From the NCBI RefSeq assembly GCF_965638725.1, contig NC_134963.1, positions 8,253,501-8,317,500 of the forward strand: a stretch of 64,000 bases of DNA, in the 5' to 3' direction. This DNA comes from Aptenodytes patagonicus. Lineage: Eukaryota > Chordata > Aves > Sphenisciformes > Spheniscidae. Under the pieces are notes generated by a model that was given only the letters and a program-made list of their open reading frames with translations, did no database searches and was not told the DNA's origin. A program made the translations under genes and the position numbers. Position 1 is the stretch's first letter, and each line of letters opens with the position of its first letter. Below are positions 24,167 through 33,600 of this stretch, piece by piece.

Positions 24167-26030
24167 GGCGGCGGCGGGGCCCGGCTACAGCGGCGGCTGC
24201 GGGGCGCCGGCCGCCTCCACCGCCCCGGCGGCTGCGCAGCCCGCCCGGCCGCCGCGCCGCGGGGAGGGGCGAGGGCGCTGCGGCGGCGGGGGCGGCCCCG
24301 GGGCGGGACGGGGCGGTGCGTCCCCCGGAGCCCGCCGGCCCGGCCCGGCTCGGCCCGGCCGCGCTGGGAGCCCCCCCGCTGGGCTGGGCTGGGCGAGGCG
24401 ACCGCGCCCACGGGCCACCCCACCCCACCGGGGGGTCCAGCCCCTCGGCACGGGGGGGGTGGCGGTCCCCACCGCCCCAAAAAGTGTCGGTAGGGTCTGA
24501 GCTTCACCCCTAAAGCACCTGAAGGGCTTCGGGGCGCAGCAGCCAAGAGCATCCTTCAAACCGGACGGAAGAAAGTGCGAGGGGTCAGCAGTGCCAAAAG
24601 CAAGAGGCAGACGAGTAATGGGGTAATTAGTATAAGAGGCTTTGCTGATTGTATGTAAAGCCCTTAATAATTCAGGCCGTTGGGTGACTGCCTTTCCCCC
24701 TCCGTCCCTGCCACGCTGCAAAGAGGAGCTGTGCCAAAGCACCCCGGGGTCCGAGGGGCTGGATGCCGGGGGCTTGAACACCGTCTGCCCCAGGGGGGTT
24801 CTCCTGGCAGCATCCCCGGGAGGATGCGATGATGAGGCAGCACACGTGGCGGACGAGCCTCCTCCTTCACGGCATCCAGAGCGGGATCCCGAGCCGTGGC
24901 TTCGCCAGCCGCCGCCCTCGGGAGCTGGCCAGGCAGCTTGGATGGGGTCGGTCACTTGCTCATGCTGCCGCTCCTGCCCAGCAGCGGGAGGCAGGACGGC
25001 AGCCACCGCAACGATGCTCGGGGTTGGAAATGTGTGCGAGTGGTGCACCACTACGAAAAGCATTAAAGGTACCAGGTGCTTAAGCCCTATGAAGCCAACT
25101 TCACCCTCCTGCACCACCCCTGTTGACCTCTCGGGGTAAAGCATCCTTCTGCTCAGGCCGGCGTACGCCTGCCCGTGCCTTTCCTCTGCCTTTTGTGGGA
25201 CCAAACTCCCGTCACCTGCGGTGGGTCGTGCTGCGTGGCTGCAACCCTGGGCCCGGGACTCCAGAGATGTGTCTGCAACCTGACTGTGTGGGAGACGAGT
25301 TCCCATTTCTTTTATCCTTGTTACCTCTCTTATAAAAGCTTTAGGCACAGTAAAGTCCCTAACTGTAGCAACCCTGCCCGAGCACCGCCTGTGCTTCCAG
25401 GGCGGCATCCGCTGCTGGTAATGATAAACACACAGACAGAAACCTGGCTTTTCAGCCCAGAACCCAAAGTTGTGGGTTTTGTGAAGGGAGAGGCAGCTTA
25501 GAAATGAGAAACGAAGCCATCTGACCCCTGAGAGGGGGAAGCTGGGAGGCACAGCGCCTGGGGTCTATCGGGAGGGAGGCAATGCCATTTCTCTCTTACC
25601 ACACGAAAATCAACACCAAAGCATCCAATTTTCCTGGATCCCGCAGGAATCCAGTGGCTGGGGAGTCCCGTCCTCATGTCCCCATCCGCCAGGACGCGGC
25701 GGGGCAGCCAGCAGTCACCATGGAGACAAGTGTCAATGATGGCGTTTTGCCACGGACCGTGGTGACCCCGTTTTCTTTTCAGAGGAGCGACTCTGGGGCC
25801 GGCTGCCAGCGGCGTGCAGGGTCCGGCGCAGGGGACTCCACCTCCCCGGGTCTGGAGCAAAGACTTTGGCCCCGTTGCCCGGGGGGCGGGCTGTGATCCC
25901 GCTGCCCTTGGCGCTTAGACCTTGCACTGCGAGCAGTTTGCTGGGCTGTAAACAAGCCGCCCTGAGAAGGTGGCTCTGTTGAAGTCTCTGAAAACCGCAG
26001 CGGCTGCCCCAAGGACCACGCGCTCTGCAG

Positions 26031-26036
26031 GTAAGC
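26031..26036 (+). promoter_or_regulatory. DAO: Candidate 5' splice site of a non-coding DAO first exon
   Basis: CTCTGCAG|GTAAGC is a strong donor consensus 1.4 kb upstream of the acceptor that precedes the DAO start codon. Human DAO has a non-coding first exon, so one is expected here. The 5' end of such an exon cannot be seen, and other donors in the interval are possible. Confidence 0.3.
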
Positions 26037-26174
26037 TGGTGAAAAACGTGTGTTTCCGTTATTTATTGGCCAGTGAGGCGGATACCTCCTTGGCTGGTGC
26101 TGCAGGGGCAGCCCGGGGTGAGTTCCGGGGGCTGCAGGTAGAGGAGGCGGCCCTGGTTCCTGCTGGCCGTGGGT

Positions 26175-26181
26175 TATAAAA
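26175..26181 (+). promoter_or_regulatory. DAO: TATA-like element upstream of DAO
   Basis: GGGTTATAAAACC is the clearest TATA box on the plus strand between the SSH1 CpG island and the DAO coding start. It would give a start near 26205. It could be a tissue-restricted DAO promoter or chance. Confidence 0.25.
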
Positions 26182-27443
26182 CCATAGCAGATGGGAAGCA
26201 GCGCAGCTCTCCTGCTGCCTTCGGTGCTTCACCGTCCTGATGACTCATCCCTCCATCCCAGCAAATGTCAGTCCCGCTGCGGGCTGCCTCTCACAGCAGA
26301 GATGCTGCACTTCACCTTGTCCAAATAAAACTATGGGCTAGAATTTAGTCATGCTGCCCAGAACCAGGTCTGGTGTGCTGCTGGCATCCTTGCCCCTACC
26401 CACACGCTGGCAGCTGAGTGTCCAGGCCGAGGTGATCTGCCCTGTTGTACCCCCAGCCCTTCCTTGAATCGGTCCTTGGCCGCTCTCTGCCCAGATGGTG
26501 ACCACAGGGCTTTTTCCAGGATACAAGGCAGGAAAGCTCCATCGAGAGGGAAGAGCCAGGGGACCGAGGAGGGCTGCAGACCCTCTTTGCAGCTGGTGTT
26601 TACAAACAGCGGTTCTCCCAGCTGGTGCCGGGAAGGGTTTGGGGTGGTGGCACAGCCGCCCTCGTGTGCAGGCAGTCCCGAGGGCAACAGCGGCGCAAGG
26701 AGCCCTCCTTGCATTTATCTCATCTGGCATTGCTCCCTGGAAAACACCCGTTGTTTCCCATTTCTTTTATCCGTGCCCACTTCTTTTGTCACCAGCCTGT
26801 GCCAGGGGCTGGGGAGAATTAGGAGCGCCCTGGAGTGGGGCTGGGTCGCTGGGTCGCTGGGCATGGAGGGCTCACGCCATCCTGTGGGAGATGGTGAGAG
26901 TGGGTGAGTGCACCCACCTCTCCCTGGCTGCTTGCCCTCGGCATGCTGGCTGCTGGAAGGGAGAGAGAGGAGGACGCCGATGGCTGTGCCGCTCTGCCCT
27001 GCGCTGCTGCAGGGCACGAAGCAGCCGTGGCTCTTTCTGCCAGGCAGAGGAGCACGGCCGTGGGCAGCTGAGCCCCAGCTTTAGTGCTCGCCAGCGGCTA
27101 CAGCGTGCCCAAGGGTAGAGCAAGTTCTGCGAGCAATGGAGAAACATTCCCCTGCCACCGTGGCAAACTACACCCCCCTCATCCGTGATTTCAGTGCCTG
27201 GTCAGCGCAGGCAGGTGTTGAAGAGGACTTGGGAGGCTTTACAAGAAATGCGCACAAATGCACCAAGAGCAGCTCAGCACCTTCCCTGCAGCCCAGCTCT
27301 GCTCCAGCAGCAGAGCCGAGGCCAGGTCGGGTCCTGCAGGAGCTGATGCCCTTCCTCCTGGGAAGGCCCAGCTTGTCCAAGCAGCTCCACGACCCCGGCG
27401 CTGCCCTTCAGGCATTTCCCCCCCCCTGCAGAGAGCTGGAGCC

Positions 27444-27637
27444 ATGCGTGTGGCCATCATCGGGGCCGGGGTGATCGGCCTCTCCACCGCCCTGTGCATC
27501 CACGAGCAGTACCACAGCCTGCTGCCCTCCCTGGAGATGGAGGTCTATGCAGACCGCTACACGCCCCACACCACCAGCGACGGGGCAGCCGGCTTGTGGC
27601 AGCCCTACCTGAGCGACCACGGCAACCTGCAGGAGAC
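27444..27637 (+). CDS. DAO: DAO first coding exon (residues 1-65)
   Basis: The acceptor CCCCCCTGCAG at 27430-27431 is followed by 12 nt of 5' UTR (27432-27443) and the ATG. The exon encodes [20 protein letters not shown], the FAD-binding dinucleotide fold, then [16 protein letters not shown] and NLQE, with a split threonine codon at a GTAAGT donor. A GAG triplet array starts six bases after the exon end. Confidence 0.96.
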
Positions 27638-30600
27638 GTAAGTGAGGAGGAGGAGGAGGAGGAGGAGGAGGCTGGTGCCGTGTGCCCCCCGGCGTGCCCA
27701 TCGGTGCACGAGGGGCTGAGCTGCCCGGGCACAGCTCCATGGGGCTGGCAGAGCCACCGCCCTCCTGTTTTCATCGCAGGCTCTGGAATAAAGAGACATT
27801 CGATTACCTCCTCGGGCACCTGGGCTCCCCGGCAGCGAAGGAAATGGGACTTTTCCTAATTTCTGGCTACAACCTGTTTACGCAGCCGGTGCCGGTAAGG
27901 AGAAAGTCACAGCCAGGGCTGGGAAGGGCTCCAGCTCGGAGGCTGCCCGGGGGCGGGCAGGGTTGTACTTCTTCCCAGACGATGCTCTGAATGCTTCTGA
28001 ATCCTACCAAGTTTGTCTTGTGACAGTTTGCCCGGGACTCGGTGTCTTCTGGGTGCTGTGATGCAATATTGGTATGAAGTAAGGGCTGAGCCCTCCGAGG
28101 GTGGGAGCCGGCAGAGCCTCCCTGGCCGTGGTGTGCCACAGCTGCACGCCTGCCCGCGCTCCTTTGGGGTGGGCTGTGTCCCCCCCACTGCTTCTGTCCC
28201 GCGATGGCACAACGATTCGGGTTCATTAATGAGCTCGGACCTTTTTCCCTACTGCAGGACCCGTCTTGGAAGAACATAGTCCTGGGATTCAGGAACTTGA
28301 CACCAAAAGAGCTTGAACTCTTCCCTGGTTACAGGTATTCTTCAGTCCGTTTCCCAGAGAGTCACTGATGTGCTTTCCCCCAGGCAGGACAGGTATGGCT
28401 GGATGGTCCCAGACGCCTCCCTGTCAAGGGGCGGCAAGGACAAGAAACTGCAGGCGCAGAAGTGGCCTTGCTTGTTACAGCTGCTTCCCTTAAAATAAGC
28501 AGGAAACACCTCAAACAAGCCGAAAAAGCAGCAGCCCAGCATGGAAACCATTCCAGCTCCTCTCTTACTTCACGAGATATTATTAAACTGGGGGAAGAAA
28601 ATCAGCAGAAGGTGTTTTATGCTGTAAACAGAGGGAAAAAAACACACACTTCTTGTGCAAAGGGGGAATTGGGGTCCCAGAGCTGCAGCGGCCGTTGGGA
28701 GCGCCGGGGCAGGAGGCGGCTGCTCTTGTAAAGCTGCTGCGGGTCCTCATGGCTTCCTCTCCTCATCTGGTTTCAGCTACGGCTGGTTCAACACGGCGCT
28801 GATGCTGGAGTGCAGGAGCTATCTGCCGTGGCTCACCAACAGGTGAGTGCGGAGCTGCCACGGTGCTGGGGCTGGGGCTGTGCCTGTGCGGGAAAGCTGC
28901 TGCTCCCCCCACCCTGATTTCTCAGGCTGGCAGGACATGGGAGGCAGGTGTGGATTTTCGTCCTGCACATCAGGTGTTGCCCCAGATCCTTCTCTCATGC
29001 CAAGTTGGTGACTGAGTTTAGGCGGCACTGATTTTAGGCGGCCGCCCCGTGTCCTGCTGCACCTCTGACCTGCTCAGCTTGAAAATGCTGGTGCTGGTGG
29101 CTTCCACGTGACCTTCCACAGGGGACCTGAGCATCCTCCCCTGCTCTCAGCAACCCTCACCCTGTGCCCCACAGCAGCGCAGGGGTGAGGGCATGGCAGG
29201 ATGAGCTAGAGGAGAGGGGAGGCAAGGGTGCATCCCTGGGAAGCGGGGAAAAGGGTCTGGAATTCCAGCTCGTTGCCCCAGTGGGGTAACAGACTCCCCA
29301 GTTTAACAGTTAGCCCAGGAGTGTATTTTTGCATGATAAAAATGAAAATAATGAGATACATAGAGCTGCATTTGAGCACTTTCTGGCTTTTAGCTATGGG
29401 AGTGTTTGGGGCTTGGTTTTGTTCTTGTCATTTCTAACATGGAGCGGGTGCCCTACCCACAGCAGAAAGCCTGGGCTCTGATGCAGGGCTTAGCAGGACT
29501 GATCACCTTCGGTAGCTCTGGGCCATTAGGGAAATGAGCTAATGACTGGAGACCATTAGGAACCGCTGAGAAGACCACGGCTGGTTATTGCAAGGAGCAA
29601 CAAGCCGTACCTACTCTGGGTATCAATTACAGGCACTAATTTGAATGGTACATTTGCTTTTAATTTCCCAGTAACAAATGAAATCGTTCTTCCCAGGTTA
29701 ATGCAGAGAGGAGTGAAGTTTTTTCATAAGAAGGTTGAATCTTTCCAGGAGGTGAGTGGCGATGTCGAGCCAGGGCAGAGCGGGCACAGCCCCGTCCCGA
29801 CATGGAGAAGCAGCATCCAGCAGGCACATGCTGCTCTGGGATGTCCCTTGGCATGAGTGATGGGCCAGGGGACAGCGGCAAGACTACGCCAAGATCTAGG
29901 AAACAAATTCTACCAGGAAAGATAAAGGCTCTCGGGCATCAAGAGATGGCTGAGAGGGGACGGGGTAGCGCATTTGGCCGGCACTGAGCGAAGATGCAGC
30001 CAAGCATCGGCAGTACAGCTTTCCCTTAAACTGCAAACATTCTCCTTGCCTGCACACATGGGGTCTCTGCGGGAGCTGTGCCGGGGAAGCTATGCCCTGG
30101 ATCCGGCCCTTATGGTTTATTCATTACCAGACTGTTGGACCGAGTACTTGGCTTGGCTTTGATGCAGGAATCTCCTGCCGCCCGCGGGTAGCGCCCTTGG
30201 AAGCATCACTGTGTGTGCACCGCTCACCGCGCCGCGTCTGTCTCTCATTAGATGTTTGCCCAGGGCATGGATGTTGTAATAAACTGCACTGGGGTGCGTG
30301 CGGGGGAGCTGCAGCCCGACCCGGAGCTACAGCCTGGCCGTGGACAGGTCATAAAGGTGAGGTGGGTGCAGGGCTTGTGTCCCCTCTCTTTTTTCCGGAG
30401 GAGCCATTCGTTAGCTACCTTATGAGGAGGTATGCCCTCTAGGACAAATCGCGGGCTTGTGGGCTGGACCCACACTGGGCTCAGGTCCTGATTCCCAGGA
30501 AACAACGGTCATGTAAAATCCTCGTGGGGGGGGGGGGCAGAGCAGAAAACCTGGATCCTGTTCCTGGTTCAGCCGTGGGGATGCCCCGAGTGTCCAGCCC

Positions 30601-33600
30601 GTTTCTTGGTTGGGTGAAGGTGGGGGGAGGCCAGAGGCATAATGCTAATAATAAAAAGACAGAAAATCCTTGTGAGAAGAGGATGATTATTTGGGGAAAC
30701 ACAGACTCACACCAGGTAGGAAGCTCCTCTGCTTGCCTACCTGCCCTCCTATCTCCCTGTCTTCCCATGGCGGCAGCGCAGGGAAGCCAGCACCGTGCTG
30801 TACATAGAGCCTGAGCAGAAGGGGGGGCACCACATGCAGACCCCAGTGTCTGCATTCGCTGAGATGCCCACATCCCTCCCGCTGCCTCCCTGAGCCAGGG
30901 ACCCTGCTCTCCAGCTCTCCCTGACCCTCTCCCCTTCGTCTCCCAGGTCCTGGCCCCGTGGGTGAAGCATTTCATCATCACGCACGACATTGAATCTGGT
31001 ATCTACAACTCGCCGTACGTCATACCGGGGTAGGTGACAGCGGGCGAGGCAGGGTCTGGCTGGCGTTAGCGATGCTTTGCTATCAGCGCTCCTAAAGCAC
31101 CAGCTCGGACGCGGCTCCCTGCTGACGCCTGCCCTGCAGCACCCCTGGTGCAGCAGCCCAGGCCTGGGTTCATACCTGGCCTGATGATGCTTTTATTTGC
31201 TGCGTGGGAGGAGAGCAGAAGGACGTGGGCAGGCAAAGCAAGGGAGCTCCCTCGGTTGGCACAGAGAGCACGAGCTCCCTGCGCAGACCCCAGCTCGGCA
31301 CTCGGACGCGAGGTGGGTCCGGGCTGGTCCTGGGCTCCCGGGCTCTTGGATCAGGCTGCACCACAGGGCTTCGATGTCCCTGGTCTTGTCCTTTTCCAAG
31401 GAGCAAATCCCACCAAAGCAAAACGCCAGTCTGGGCCAGGTCCTCAAAAGAGCCAAACACTGACAGTGGGGCAAGCATTTTGGGAGAGATCTTTTGTTTT
31501 CACCTTTATACCCAGTTCTTTTGTCATTGGTGTTGACAAAACGGCTGTACAGCAGCTCATCATGGGGAAAGGCTCTTCTGATTCATGCTCCCATTAAAAC
31601 CAGTAGCAGGAATCCTTTTTACTTTAATAAAAGCCGACCCTAAAAAGCTCAGCCCTTCCCGCACTGTTACGCTGAGCTGTGCCTGCAGCTGTTGGTGAGA
31701 CATCTCCTGAGGGCATCCCATTCGGTTTAGCACCCGTGCAGGGCTCCCTGCCACCTCCCTGCAGGAACCAAGGAGTCCCAGGGGAAAACCTTATTTCTGT
31801 GTCCCCACAGCAGTGAGGAGGGCTGAAATGGGATCCTGGCCCCAAAAGCACCATCTCCCGAGCTCAGCGAGCGGCAGTGGCTGTGCCCAGGCAGAGCCCA
31901 GCTTCCAGCACTTATCTTGCACTTTCCACCTGCTTTCCACCAGCAGCTTTCTTAGGGGAGTTGGGATCTATTTGAGACGGCAGCGTATGCATGTACCCAG
32001 GGAGATAAATTGCAGGAGAAATAAATATGTCTGCTGTTCATCCCACCTCTGTTTCCTCCTGAGAGCAGTCATCTACTCTGCTTTGGCAATGGGGAGTTTT
32101 TTTAAGCTGTAACTTGAACACTGCATTTCTGGCACTTCCTATTGTGCTAATATTTCAGGATTAGGCAATAAGCCATTATGTAAAGAGGAACTTTGAATGC
32201 TCACAGCCCCCAAGCAAAGTATTCCAAGAGATTTCTGATCACAGTCCCAGCTACATATGAATTCCTCTCCCTGTGTTTATTTTAGCTTGAGCTGTCATAG
32301 CTGGCCACCAGGCTGGCTCCCGAAGGAAGCAGCCAGGTCCAGCTCTCAGGCGTGGGGGACACCTCTTCCACGCTGGAGAGCTCGGCCCCGGGGGCTCCCC
32401 TCCTGCATGCCCCAGCATTCAGCCCTTTTGTCTTTGTGCTTCCTAGGGCTCAAGCAAGGTTTTAGAAGGGTCCAGCAGGTACAGACACCCCCAGCTCCCC
32501 CCAGCCTTAACCTGTCATGTCCTCTGTTAATCCGCAGGAGTTTTGGGGTGGCAGCAACAGAAATCTGTTTCTTTGTGTTCCCCACTGCAGCCATCCTGTT
32601 CCTTCCAACTCTCTTCCCCAGCCAGACAGGAGCAGACCTGTTTGATAGAAGATGAAATTAGCTGTTTGGTTTGCCCAGGCAAGGGCCTTTGGGGTGCTGA
32701 TAGTATTTAATGAATGACTTGCTCATGAGCAGACATGCAGGCACCGCTCTCTTGCCTGCTTGGTGTGAGAGTTTCTCTGGGAGGAATATGTTGCAGGCTC
32801 AGGGCGTAGCAGGATCCATACATCACACACATGCAGAGTCCCTCCGTGTGATGGCCCAGCAAGGGACGGCTGGGGACACTCACCACCATTTATCTCCTTT
32901 GGCTCTTGGTGCAGGAGTGAGTCCACGGTCTTGGGAGGGATCTATCAGCATGGCAACTGGAACGAAGAAAACAGCGCCCAGGATCACAAAACCATCTGGG
33001 AGAACTGCTGCAGGCTGCTCCCTGCTCTCCAGGTGGGTGACCCCGACCCAACGCCCACCGCCGGGAGGTGGGGAGGGAGGGGGCATGGAGAGCCCGGGTG
33101 CTCGGGCACAGGTGAAGCCGCCGGGGAAGGATGCTGAGGACAAACCACAAAATCTGAATGAGTAACACACGGTGCCTGCCTTCAGCAGGCCAGGAGAGCT
33201 GTAAAGCGACCATTGCTTATGCAGTGTCAGCCGCCGCGCCGAGAAACATACCAGTGACAGGTGAAGCGTGCACATAGAGTAACCCTGGGCTTTTTGCGTG
33301 CACCTCACAGCAGCACGTAGCACTCAGCTTAGGGTAAAACACGGGGGGGTGGCACAGCTCGGTGTTTGTGCGTGCCTGGCCGTGTTCACCGTGCACATCT
33401 CGGGCTCTGTACACCTGGCTGATCGACAGGCAGGGTCTGGACTGGCATTACTGTTGAGACAACGTTTGTAGGAAAAAGGAATTACTGATATAGCTGGTAA
33501 ACAATTAGAACAAAAGCTTTGGGGGGGCCCAGCCCGGGGGGCCCAGCCCTTTGGTCGTGGTGCATCCCTCCTGCCTTTTGGCGCTGCTGCACTAGAGAAG

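Larger units (their letters stand above)
23400..24500. promoter_or_regulatory. SSH1: CpG-island promoter region of SSH1
   Basis: Very high G+C with frequent CG dinucleotides, densest at about 23880-24480, surrounds the SSH1 start codon. It includes GC-box-like runs (CCCCGCCCCGCCCCGC near 24010-24030) and a CGGCC pentanucleotide array near 24069-24095. No TATA box was seen. A CpG-island promoter fits a widely expressed actin regulator. The limits are by eye. It could also act on DAO, which starts about 3 kb away in the opposite direction. Confidence 0.8.
24501..27431. other. Intergenic interval between SSH1 and DAO (head-to-head)
   Basis: GC-rich, repeat-poor sequence lies between the SSH1 promoter and the first coding exon of DAO. 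It should contain the SSH1 transcription start and the non-coding first exon and promoter of DAO. Candidates for the latter are a CAG|GTAAGC donor at 26030/26031 and a TATAAAA at 26175-26181. A minus-strand open frame of 455 codons (25552-24185) covers much of it but has no recognisable protein. Confidence 0.6.

Noticed and set aside
23544-24500. Open frames of about 295 codons on both strands over the SSH1 CpG island
   Set aside because: They consist of Pro/Ala/Gly/Arg-rich translation of GC-rich DNA, overlap the true SSH1 exon and intron 1, and show no domain or splice logic.
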